The notes beneath the pieces are model-generated. The model saw nothing but the letters and a program-made list of their open reading frames with translations, ran no database searches and was not told where the DNA came from. Positions 1 through 5,502 of a stretch of 6,970 nucleotides of DNA are shown piece by piece (position 1 is the stretch's first letter; every line of letters starts with the position of its first letter). The translations under genes and the position numbers were made by a program. The stretch spans positions 1-6,970 of the forward strand of contig USNX01000064.1 of NCBI GenBank assembly GCA_900556205.1, in the 5' to 3' direction. The stretch is from an uncultured Collinsella sp. (GTDB lineage Bacteria; Actinomycetota; Coriobacteriia; Coriobacteriales; Coriobacteriaceae).

Positions 1-90
1 TTGTCCCTTCTCTTGCCGCAGCCCGGCGAGACCGCGGCGCCCCTCTTTTTTGCAGGCCGGGCATGCCCCATGCCGTTCACCCGCCATTAG

Positions 91-158
91 TTGACATTGT
101 GTCAAAAATAGTATTGACGAACCGTCAACAATATTCAAGACTGTTAGGCGAACGGTCA
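91..158. promoter_or_regulatory. Candidate TetR operator cluster (two perfect palindromes and one imperfect site)
   Basis: Positions 91-105 are a perfect palindrome, TTGACA-TTG-TGTCAA. Positions 114-128 are a second, TTGACG-AAC-CGTCAA. Both are 15 bp with 6-bp arms, and their centres are 23 bp apart. A third, imperfect inverted repeat lies at 139-157 (GACTGTT and AACGGTC, one mismatch). The word CGAACGGTCA at 149-158 matches CGAACCGTCA at 118-127 at 9 of 10 bases, 31 bp away. TetR-family dimers usually bind short palindromes just upstream of their own gene, so this cluster is the likely autoregulatory site. The TTGACA at 91 could also serve as a -35 box, but I find no convincing -10 at 16-18 bp spacing. 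Confidence 0.6.
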
Positions 159-186
159 GGCAAAAGAGGATGAAAGGCGGCAAAAC

Positions 187-849
187 ATGGGCAACAACGC
201 AGCAGATACCTCTGTGGTCGATGCCGTCCCCGCATCCGATAGCGCGGCAAAACGCCTGACGGGCGACGAACGCCGTCGCGAGATCCTCGATGCCGTACGC
301 ACCGTAAGCTCCGAGCTGGGCGTGTCCCACCTATCGGTATCGGCCGTGACCAAGCGAGCCGGCTGCACGCGTTCATTGTTCTACCACTACTTCGCCGACA
401 TGGACGCCGCCGTCACCGCCGTCATGGACGAGGCAATCGACGGTTTTATCTCCGAGCTCGAGCAGTGGAATGCCAACCGCACCGTCGGCGATATCGAGGG
501 CGCGCTCGACACCGTCGCCCCGCTCTTTAAGCGCCTGGTCGCCAGCGGCCACGAGCTGCCGAGCACGCTCACCTCGAGCAGCGGCGCGCTCTACGGCGGC
601 TTTTTGCACAACGTGGTCCAGCGCGTGGCGCAGTATATCTGCGACACCACCGTGGTGGATTTTGTCGCCCATCATGAGCTACGCATCGACCATGTCTACG
701 AGACGTTCTACACCCTCATCATGGGGTTGTTGATGTATATCCGCACGCACCCCGATGTGCCCGACGAGACGGTCAAGGAAATCATCGCCTCGACGCTCCA
801 CATCGAGGGCTATACCGCCAAGTATCCGGAGCGCAAGCCCCAGAACTGA
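187..849 (+). CDS. TetR/AcrR-family transcriptional regulator
   Basis: This 220-residue protein has the usual size and layout of a TetR-family dimeric DNA-binding repressor. The N-terminal DNA-binding domain covers about residues 27-80: helix 1 starts at RRREILDAV, the helix-turn-helix spans about 50-70 (LSVSAVTKRAGCTRSLFYHYF), and the SLFYHYF stretch is the typical recognition-helix end. The first 25 residues are a polar extension. Residues 85-220 form a variable helical ligand-binding and dimerisation region, so the inducer cannot be guessed. The ATG at 187 has an AAAGGCGG ribosome site just upstream, and the frame runs back to a TAG at 145-147 with no better start. A nearby ATG at 170 is out of frame. 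The gene is co-directional with the membrane protein 63 bases downstream, which is the likely regulatory target together with itself. Family assignment is firm; specificity is unknown. Confidence 0.93.
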   Translation: MGNNAADTSVVDAVPASDSAAKRLTGDERRREILDAVRTVSSELGVSHLSVSAVTKRAGCTRSLFYHYFADMDAAVTAVMDEAIDGFISELEQWNANRTVGDIEGALDTVAPLFKRLVASGHELPSTLTSSSGALYGGFLHNVVQRVAQYICDTTVVDFVAHHELRIDHVYETFYTLIMGLLMYIRTHPDVPDETVKEIIASTLHIEGYTAKYPERKPQN

Positions 850-866
850 CGACATTTGGCCAAACT

Positions 867-894
867 GCCCGCGATCAGAAGAGGGGCCGCGGGC
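867..894 (+). other. Intercistronic hairpin between regulator and membrane-protein genes
   Basis: GCCCGCG at 867-873 pairs perfectly with CGCGGGC at 888-894 across a 14-base loop. There is no following T run, so it is not a standard Rho-independent terminator. It ends five bases before the AAAGGAG ribosome site of the next gene (900-906). It could act as an mRNA stability or attenuation element, or be chance pairing in G+C-rich DNA. Confidence 0.3.
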
Positions 895-912
895 GTGTGA
901 AAGGAGAGCAGC

Positions 913-1920
913 ATGCTGTTCGATGTTTGGGGTAGCGATACCCTTATCCACTGGGCCGGCTGGGCCATGGTCTTTATCGGCCTGATCGTGCTCAACGAGG
1001 TCGGCCGCCGCACCAAGCTGGGCGCGGCCATCATCTTTGGCGTGGCTCCGCTGGCCATGACCATCTACTGCGTCGCCATCGCCGTCGGCGTTTCGCAGGG
1101 CGCCGAGTGGGCGCTCACCAACCCCACCCATGTGTACCAGAACAGCTGGTTCCACTACGCCAAGGTATACGCGGCGCTCGCCGGTTGCTGGGGCTTCATT
1201 GCCATTAAGTACCAGTGGGGCAAGATCGGCAAGGCGCATTGGTTCCGCGCATGGCCGTTTGTGATCGTCGCCATCAACATCATGATCGCCGTCGTGTCCG
1301 ACTTCGAGAGCGCCTATCACTTCTTTGTCCTGGGCGAGTCCACCTGGGTCACCTCCGAAGGTGCTACGCAGCTGGCCGGCTGGAACAACGTGTTCAACGG
1401 CATCGCCGGTATCATCAACATCTTCTGCATGACCGGTTGGTGGAGCGTCTACGCCTCCGAGGATCAGACCGACATGCTGTGGCCCGATATGACCTGGGTC
1501 TACATCATCGCCTACGATATCTGGAACTTCTGCTACACCTACAACTGCCTGCCCACCCACTCCTGGTTCTGCGGCTTTGCGCTGCTGCTGGCGCCCACCG
1601 TCGCCGCCTTTATCTGGAACAAGGGCGGCTGGATCCAGAACCGCGCCTTTACGCTGGCCATTTGGTGCATGTTTGCCCAGGTGTTCCCGTACTTCCAGGA
1701 GGAGTCCATCTTTGTGACCCACTCCACGCTCGATCCCGGCGCCGCTACCGCGGTCTCGATCGCCGCGCTGGTCGCCAACATCGCCGCGATCATCTACATC
1801 GCCTACCGCGCCAAGAAGCTCGGCCGCAATCCCTACAAGCAGGATGTCTTTGAGGGCACCAGCGATTGGGAGAAGGCTACTGCTCGCCGCGCCAAGGTTG
1901 ATTACGCACACGCCGAGTAA
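913..1920 (+). CDS. Multi-pass membrane protein of unknown function (DUF5692-like)
   Basis: This 335-residue integral membrane protein has about nine hydrophobic segments, near residues 11-30, 37-60, 82-99, 113-129, 157-179, 193-213, 217-236, 243-261 and 277-299. Basic loops (RRTK at 32-35, KIGKAHWFR near 104-112, NKGG near 236-239, the KKLGRNPYK tail) fit an N-out, C-in topology. It is unusually aromatic, with 21 tryptophans (about 6%), several near predicted membrane edges, and has seven cysteines. There is no ATPase motif, obvious transporter signature or signal peptide. I recall similar gut-bacterial proteins as DUF5692, but could not check this. The ATG at 913 follows AAAGGAG at 900-906 with a 6-base gap. 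It lies in an apparent operon with the TetR regulator, and the terminator at 1988 closes the unit. TetR control of a membrane protein often suggests transport or response to a small molecule, but no substrate can be inferred here. Confidence 0.85.
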   Translation: MLFDVWGSDTLIHWAGWAMVFIGLIVLNEVGRRTKLGAAIIFGVAPLAMTIYCVAIAVGVSQGAEWALTNPTHVYQNSWFHYAKVYAALAGCWGFIAIKYQWGKIGKAHWFRAWPFVIVAINIMIAVVSDFESAYHFFVLGESTWVTSEGATQLAGWNNVFNGIAGIINIFCMTGWWSVYASEDQTDMLWPDMTWVYIIAYDIWNFCYTYNCLPTHSWFCGFALLLAPTVAAFIWNKGGWIQNRAFTLAIWCMFAQVFPYFQEESIFVTHSTLDPGAATAVSIAALVANIAAIIYIAYRAKKLGRNPYKQDVFEGTSDWEKATARRAKVDYAHAE

Positions 1921-1987
1921 CATGTTTATTCCGTCCACATTTGGATGTAGGCAAACTTAGCCGATGCCGCAATCGCGCGTCATGCGC

Positions 1988-2026
1988 AGCCCCGGAAAGC
2001 GATTCGCCCGCTTTCCGGGGCTTTTT
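1988..2026 (+). terminator. Rho-independent terminator of the TetR/membrane-protein operon
   Basis: AGCCCCGGAAAGC at 1988-2000 pairs perfectly over 13 bp with GCTTTCCGGGGCT at 2010-2022. The loop is 9 bases and the T run covers 2022-2026. It lies 68 bases after the membrane-protein stop. The reverse strand lacks a T run, so it acts on the plus strand only. Confidence 0.93.
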
Positions 2027-2157
2027 GTTGTTGCGCGCATTCACGCACATATGCAAAACCTCTCTCACAGATAAAATCAGATTTCCAACCGCCTGACAGC
2101 TCTATGTGACCCCAATTTTGGGTACATTGTTGTCCCGATATTGAGCTTGGGGGATAT

Positions 2158-3639
2158 ATGAAAGATGAGACGACGGGCCAAGAGGATGCGATCCAAGATG
2201 CAGAAGCATGCGCCGAGGCCCTGGAGAGCCTAGACCAGATCACACTAGACGAGCTCTCGTTTAGCGATTCGGCCGTCGACGCGCGGGACGAGGCACACGA
2301 AGGCACCGAGGACGAAGACAGCGACGCCAAAGACGTTCCTGACGAAGCCGAAGAGGACGAAAGCGAGGCCGGCAATCAGCCCGAATCCGACACGGGCGAG
2401 GAAACCGTCTTGCTCGACAGCTTGCCGGCCGAGGATTCGCTGACCCGCGAGCTTCCTGGCCTGGGTTCCGCACCAGCCTTGGACGAGACCATCGCCATGG
2501 GCGATATTCCCCTGCCGTCCGTTCCCTCGGCACGCGAGGCCGAGGTTCGCCATCGCAAGATGTCGCCCAAGCGCCGCAATCTGATGGTCGCCGGTGTCGT
2601 AGCCGTCGCGCTCGTCGCCGGCGGTGCAGGCTATGCTGCCTGGAACGGATATCAGCAAGAGCAGGCTGCCGCTGCCGCCGCCAATGCCCACACGATGATG
2701 TCAGTGCAGATTGGCGTGCATGCCGCGGGCCTCGACTGTTCCACCGGCTCCAAGATTCCCGTACAGGTGAGCGGTCAGGACGCTGATGGCTCCTCCGTGA
2801 GCGAAACACTCTATGTTGACGAGCACGGCCGCGGCATCAAACTGCTGCCCGGCGATTACACGCTCTCCATCGCCGCCTCCCCCATCGCGGCCGACGGCAC
2901 CGTCTATACCGTCCCGACCACCAAGACGCAGGTCACCGTTAAGAGCGATGGACAGGATTTAAGTGCCCAGGCCGCCTTTAAGCTCAAGGTGCCTTCGGCC
3001 GACACGGTGACTGACGACCAGATCGATGCCGCCGCCAAGTATGCCGAGGAAGGCGGTGCGAGCTCCGCCGCGGCCGCCAAGATACTTCAGCAGGCGGCAA
3101 CCGCGCGGCGCGACGCCGCCGTCAATGCCGTGAGCGCGCAAAAGGCACAGGCGTCCCGTGATGCTGACGCTCGCCACAAGGCAACCGACCTCTACCAGCT
3201 CGATATTCCCGTCGAGTGGTACGGCAAGGTCGCAACTTGGCAAAACGGAAGCACGCTATGCATCTATCTGGGCGACGACGCCAATACGCCGCTCGTGACG
3301 CTCGTCGCGGTGCGCGAGGGCGAGAGCTTTACGCCCGATGACGGCGATACGGTTTTGGGTGCGGCCAATCTAGGCAACGGTTATACCGTCTACGCCAGCG
3401 GCCCCGTCTATCCGTACGTGGTGCCCCAGACCATCAACGGGCGGACGCAGAATCCCGTGTCGACCTACCCCATGGACACGGCCGTTGAGCTTGTCGAGCT
3501 GACGACCGGCAACCGCTATACGTATAGTCAGATCAAAAACGTACTGGTCGGCAAAGACGGCAAGGCCGACGCCGCGACCAAACTCGAGACCGACTACCTT
3601 GCCCAGATCCTGCTACCAAGCATCAAGGCCCAGGACTAG
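2158..3639 (+). CDS. Single-pass envelope protein with acidic cytoplasmic N-terminus (hypothetical)
   Basis: I do not recognise a named family for this 493-residue protein. Residues 1-130 are strongly acidic, rich in Asp and Glu, probably disordered and cytoplasmic. A basic patch (RHRKMSPKRR, 131-140) precedes one membrane helix at about 141-162, giving an N-in, C-out topology. Residues 182-278 look beta-rich, like an Ig or carboxypeptidase-regulatory type domain (for example LPGDYTLSI). Residues 281-343 are an Ala-rich helical, perhaps coiled, linker. Residues 346-490 form a compact C-terminal domain beginning VEWYGKVATW. Cys194 and Cys368 are the only predicted extracellular cysteines. There is no lipobox or sortase motif. 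The ATG at 2158 has a G-rich ribosome site (GGGGGA, 2149-2154) close upstream. I see no clear promoter in the 130 bases before it. An envelope sensing or binding role is only inference. Its last ten codons are repeated at 5116-5145 beyond the next gene. Confidence 0.85.
   Translation: MKDETTGQEDAIQDAEACAEALESLDQITLDELSFSDSAVDARDEAHEGTEDEDSDAKDVPDEAEEDESEAGNQPESDTGEETVLLDSLPAEDSLTRELPGLGSAPALDETIAMGDIPLPSVPSAREAEVRHRKMSPKRRNLMVAGVVAVALVAGGAGYAAWNGYQQEQAAAAAANAHTMMSVQIGVHAAGLDCSTGSKIPVQVSGQDADGSSVSETLYVDEHGRGIKLLPGDYTLSIAASPIAADGTVYTVPTTKTQVTVKSDGQDLSAQAAFKLKVPSADTVTDDQIDAAAKYAEEGGASSAAAAKILQQAATARRDAAVNAVSAQKAQASRDADARHKATDLYQLDIPVEWYGKVATWQNGSTLCIYLGDDANTPLVTLVAVREGESFTPDDGDTVLGAANLGNGYTVYASGPVYPYVVPQTINGRTQNPVSTYPMDTAVELVELTTGNRYTYSQIKNVLVGKDGKADAATKLETDYLAQILLPSIKAQD
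3610..3639 (+). repeat. Direct repeat, copy 1: functional last ten codons of the envelope gene
   Basis: This stretch encodes LLPSIKAQD and the TAG stop of the 493-residue protein. It matches 5116-5145 at 28 of 30 bases. The two differences (A at 3615 against G at 5121, and A at 3618 against C at 5124) are third-codon changes that leave Leu and Pro unchanged. The 21 bases at 3619-3639 are identical. Similarity stops sharply on both sides. Confidence 0.93.
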
Positions 3640-3660
3640 TTACCCGCGACCCATAAATGA

Positions 3661-5013
3661 TTAGGCAAGGAGCCACTTCCATGCGGGCACAGCGTGCACT
3701 ACACCGTGTTCGCATGGAATATCGGCCTGCTCATCCATGGTAACGATTTCCGACTCGCCAAGATCGAACTGGGCCATCGAGACATCGAGGGCGGCGATTT
3801 CGCGCTCGCGCGTTTTCTCGCTTGCCATATCCGCACTCACCTGAATCAGGTTATAAGCCTGCATAAGAAGCGCATCTCCGGCCACAAAGTCAACCTCATG
3901 GCTTTTATTCTTCTCCTTAATCAGCAGGCGGCAGACCGATGCGGCCCGCACCGCGGGAGTCCTTCTTCTTAGCGCATTGAACACCGCAGTCTCGAGCCTC
4001 TGGCCCTGATCCAATGCCGATGCGGGAGAGAATGCTCCAAACATCGCAGGATCGACAGCGTAAACTTTAGACGCAGATCGCATATTATTTGCAAGTGAAC
4101 GCGTGAACTCCGGCACCGAAAACAGCAGGTAGGCGTCCTCGTAATACTCAAGTAAATCGCTGAGCGAATTGCGGCTGACGGGTATCTGCCTGCTCTTGAA
4201 CTCGTTGTACACCTTGTTCACCGACAGCTCTCGTCCCGAAGATGCCATACACCGCGTCAGAAACAGCGAGGCCAAACGAGGATTCTTAACGTCGTAACGC
4301 TCAACGACGTCCATGGCGACCGTTCGCGACGCATATTCCTGTAGCAGCTGAATCGCGTCCGCAGGCGTCTGCTCAAGTGTCGCGATAAATCCCCCTCGCT
4401 CAAGATATCCGGCCAGATGATGTCGAAGCAACGCCGTGTCGCTCGAGGAAAAGGGCGCATCCGGACCAGGAGCGCTCCCGGTCTTATATCGGACGTATTC
4501 CGAAAAACTCAACGGGAAAAGCTCTCGTACAAGGGAACGGCCCCTGAACTCGCTCTTAAGTTCTGAGGACAGCATCTTAGAAGAAGATCCCGTCACATAG
4601 ACGGTCGCTTTCTCCGTATCGACCACACGCCGCAAAAACGCACCCCATTCGGGAATTTCCTGGATCTCGTCAAAGAAAATGTAGGCACCCTCGGTTCGGG
4701 CAGCAGGATAGAGCGCATAAAACGTATCGAGCACGTCCGCCAGCAGCGATGGCTCATACGGACGCAAACGCTCATCCTCAAAATTGAAATAGAGCATCCG
4801 ATCAAACTCGACACCTTGGCCCTGAAGCCGACGCATCTCCTGATACAGGCGATACGTCTTTCCGCAACGGCGAGCTCCCACAATCACATTCACGATGTTG
4901 TCGCGCTTTGGCTCCTGGGGGTTTCCCAGATCAAGGTCTCGCTCAAAAACCTGCGGAACTCCTTGTTGCTCAAAGTCCTTTATTTTCTGGGCCACCAAGT
5001 CGTTGAATGCCAT
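3661..5013 (-). CDS. AAA+ ATPase of the AAA_14/DUF4143 type
   Basis: This 450-residue protein has the standard two-part layout of this family. The N-terminal ATPase domain shows Walker A at 46-53 (GARRCGKT), Walker B at 111-116 (YIFFDE) and a sensor-like TGSSS at 141-145, followed by the typical EFRGR and LFPLSFSEY motifs (155-173). The C-terminal DUF4143 part contains Glu341 and EVDFV (373-377), recalling a PD-(D/E)XK nuclease fold, but the expected E-x-K position reads QVS (391-393), so nuclease activity is doubtful. It looks full length. The ATG at 5013 follows GGAG at 5018-5021, and the frame reaches a stop at 5041-5043 with no other start. Such genes are common, often multicopy and patchily distributed in bacteria and archaea; their biological role is not settled. 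It converges on the envelope gene with only 21 bases between stops and no terminator, and probably arrived by insertion. Confidence 0.93.
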   Translation of the reverse strand: MAFNDLVAQKIKDFEQQGVPQVFERDLDLGNPQEPKRDNIVNVIVGARRCGKTYRLYQEMRRLQGQGVEFDRMLYFNFEDERLRPYEPSLLADVLDTFYALYPAARTEGAYIFFDEIQEIPEWGAFLRRVVDTEKATVYVTGSSSKMLSSELKSEFRGRSLVRELFPLSFSEYVRYKTGSAPGPDAPFSSSDTALLRHHLAGYLERGGFIATLEQTPADAIQLLQEYASRTVAMDVVERYDVKNPRLASLFLTRCMASSGRELSVNKVYNEFKSRQIPVSRNSLSDLLEYYEDAYLLFSVPEFTRSLANNMRSASKVYAVDPAMFGAFSPASALDQGQRLETAVFNALRRRTPAVRAASVCRLLIKEKNKSHEVDFVAGDALLMQAYNLIQVSADMASEKTREREIAALDVSMAQFDLGESEIVTMDEQADIPCEHGVVHAVPAWKWLLA

Positions 5014-5020
5014 GATTCTC

Positions 5021-5082
5021 CAATCTTGCTCTTTTGCTAATCAAGATTATACTGATTCTTGATTAGCGAGAGAGCAAGATTG
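5021..5082. repeat. 62-base nested inverted repeat spanning the ATPase promoter
   Basis: Outer arms CAATCTTGCTCT (5021-5032) and AGAGCAAGATTG (5071-5082) are perfectly complementary over 12 bp. Inner arms GCTAATCAAGA (5036-5046) and TCTTGATTAGC (5057-5067) are perfectly complementary over 11 bp. The three positions between them (5033-5035 with 5068-5070) pair as one A-T and two G-T wobbles, giving nearly continuous 26-bp arms around a 10-base centre. The centre holds the -10 box of the ATPase gene. The left outer arm falls in the predicted 5' leader, next to the ribosome site. It could be an operator for a dimeric repressor, a structured DNA end used in mobility, or both. Confidence 0.92.
5046..5051 (-). 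promoter_or_regulatory. Candidate -10 box of the ATPase gene
   Basis: Read on the minus strand this is TATAAT, the exact sigma-70-type -10 consensus. Transcription would start near 5039, leaving a leader of about 25 bases before the ATG at 5013. No good -35 box sits at 17 bp (CTCTCT); a weak TTGCTC lies 20 bp upstream. The poor -35 and the surrounding palindrome suggest a regulated promoter. Confidence 0.5.
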
Positions 5083-5087
5083 CGTGC

Positions 5088-5112
5088 AACTTGATTAATA
5101 GATAATCAAGTT
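5088..5112. repeat. Second inverted repeat sharing the CTTGATTA word
   Basis: AACTTGATTA (5088-5097) and TAATCAAGTT (5103-5112) form a perfect 10-bp stem with a 5-base loop. The 8-base word CTTGATTA or its complement appears four times in this region: 5038-5045, 5058-5065, 5090-5097 and 5103-5110. The T run at 5111-5115 follows on the plus strand, so it could also be a weak terminator for read-through from the envelope gene. It ends three bases before the direct repeat, so it marks the edge of the insertion. Confidence 0.85.
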
Positions 5113-5115
5113 TTT

Positions 5116-5145
5116 CTGCTGCCCAGCATCAAGGCCCAGGACTAG
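5116..5145 (+). pseudogene. Direct repeat, copy 2: stranded 3' end of the envelope gene
   Basis: These 30 bases still encode LLPSIKAQD followed by TAG, identical in protein to the end of the 493-residue protein, with CTG and CCC where the functional copy has CTA and CCA. There is no upstream reading frame or start, so it cannot be expressed as a gene. The codons here are the ones expected to be preferred in a high-G+C genome, which hints that this copy keeps the older state. It is directly followed by a terminator-like hairpin that the functional copy lacks. Confidence 0.85.
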
Positions 5146-5171
5146 CCGGCCGCAGCGAGGGCAGTCTTTTT
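5140..5171 (+). terminator. Probable ancestral terminator of the envelope gene, now displaced
   Basis: GACT (5140-5143) pairs with AGTC (5163-5166), and after a bulged A, GCC (5145-5147) pairs with GGC (5160-5162). The loop is 12 bases, and five T follow at 5167-5171. The stem includes the TAG stop codon of the stranded gene end. The stem is short, so it is a moderate-quality terminator. Its position right after copy 2, and the absence of any equivalent after copy 1, supports an insertion that split the gene from its terminator. Confidence 0.5.
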
Positions 5172-5197
5172 GGGACGGGGGTCTTTTAGCTACTTTA

Positions 5198-5371
5198 TTA
5201 ACGCCACGGGTCGGCTTCGAACAGCGGCTCGCGCTCGGGGCATCGGTCGCTGTAGGGGTCGTAACCGTCATCGTCCTCGTTCTCGGCGCGGATGTAGGGG
5301 TCGCGCGGCTTGGTCGCCGGTTTGGACGTGGGCTTGGGTGCCGGTGCGTTCGTCTTGTTCTCATCTTTCAT
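5198..5371 (-). CDS. Small hypothetical protein, 57 residues
   Basis: The predicted protein starts MKDENK and ends FEADPWR. Its first half is Lys/Pro/Ala/Thr-rich (APAPKPTSKPATKPRDP) and its second half is acidic and aromatic (AENEDDDGYDPYSD). There is one cysteine, no membrane segment and no signal peptide; it is probably partly disordered and cytoplasmic. The best start is the ATG at 5371, with AAGGAG 8 bases upstream; ATGs at 5377 and 5389 are too close to or upstream of that site. It lies downstream of clpB on the same strand but beyond the clpB terminator, so it probably has its own promoter, which I could not identify. I do not recognise a family. The good ribosome site and isolated position favour a real gene, but other frames are also open here. 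Confidence 0.55.
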   Translation of the reverse strand: MKDENKTNAPAPKPTSKPATKPRDPYIRAENEDDDGYDPYSDRCPEREPLFEADPWR

Positions 5372-5379
5372 CTGCATAG

Positions 5380-5385
5380 CTCCTT
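5380..5385 (-). promoter_or_regulatory. Ribosome binding site deciding the small-protein start
   Basis: Read on the minus strand this is AAGGAG. It leaves 8 bases to the ATG at 5371, only 2 to the ATG at 5377, and lies downstream of the ATG at 5389, so 5371 is the preferred start. Confidence 0.65.
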
Positions 5386-5421
5386 GCATCGTATCCGTTC
5401 AACATCATCGATTGTCGCACG

Positions 5422-5458
5422 AAAAAGGGCGGCGGACCCCATTGGATCCGCCGCCCTT
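5422..5458 (-). terminator. Rho-independent terminator of clpB
   Basis: AAGGGCGGCGGA (5425-5436) pairs perfectly over 12 bp with TCCGCCGCCCTT (5447-5458), with a 10-base loop. On the minus strand the stem runs into five T (the A run at 5422-5426). It lies about 45 bases after the clpB stop and separates clpB from the small gene. Confidence 0.92.
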
Positions 5459-5502
5459 GGCGTTTAGAGACGACTGGCAAATTTTAAGGCATGGCCCAAA
5501 AT

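Larger units (their letters stand above)
3640..5145. mobile_element. Putative ATPase gene cassette inserted at the 3' end of the envelope gene
   Basis: The segment between and including one copy of the direct repeat is 1506 bp. It carries one complete gene, the AAA_14/DUF4143 ATPase on the minus strand, plus the inverted repeats at 5021-5112. Seen directly: flanking 30-base repeats, an A+T-rich right edge, and lower G+C than neighbours (31 of 60 bases at 4081-4140 against 44 of 60 at 6361-6420). Inferred: the cassette entered at the end of the envelope gene and left a complete coding end on the left and a stranded end on the right. There is no transposase, integrase or recognisable insertion-sequence end, so the mechanism is unknown. 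A long target duplication, site-specific integration using a gene end as attachment site, and homologous exchange are all possible. The exact borders could shift within the repeat. Confidence 0.55.

Noticed and set aside
60..74. Short inverted repeat GGCATG-CCC-CATGCC upstream of the TetR operator cluster
   Set aside because: Only 6 bp, with a 3-base gap, and unlike the TTGAC-type palindromes; such repeats occur by chance. The rest of 1-90 shows no gene or clear element.
679..1938. Long open frame (419 codons) on the minus strand opposite the TetR and membrane-protein genes
   Set aside because: It is antisense to two well-supported genes and its translation is Gly/Asp/Val-rich low-complexity, as expected for an antisense frame in G+C-rich coding DNA.
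2093..2142. Possible promoter for the envelope gene (CTGACA at 2093, TACATT at 2123, GATATT at 2137)
   Set aside because: No pair of boxes has acceptable 16-18 bp spacing, so no specific promoter is claimed.
2261..2809. Arg-rich open frame on the minus strand opposite the acidic N-terminus of the envelope gene
   Set aside because: The Arg/Pro-rich composition mirrors the Asp/Glu-rich sense strand, and no domain is visible.
3640..5115. Classification of the cassette as a known insertion sequence
   Set aside because: No transposase frame and no matching terminal inverted repeats at both ends; the inverted repeats are confined to the right edge.
5170..5379. Open frame on the plus strand opposite the 57-residue gene
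   Set aside because: It overlaps the inferred ancestral terminator, has a low-complexity Arg/Gly-rich translation, and I see no ribosome site before it.
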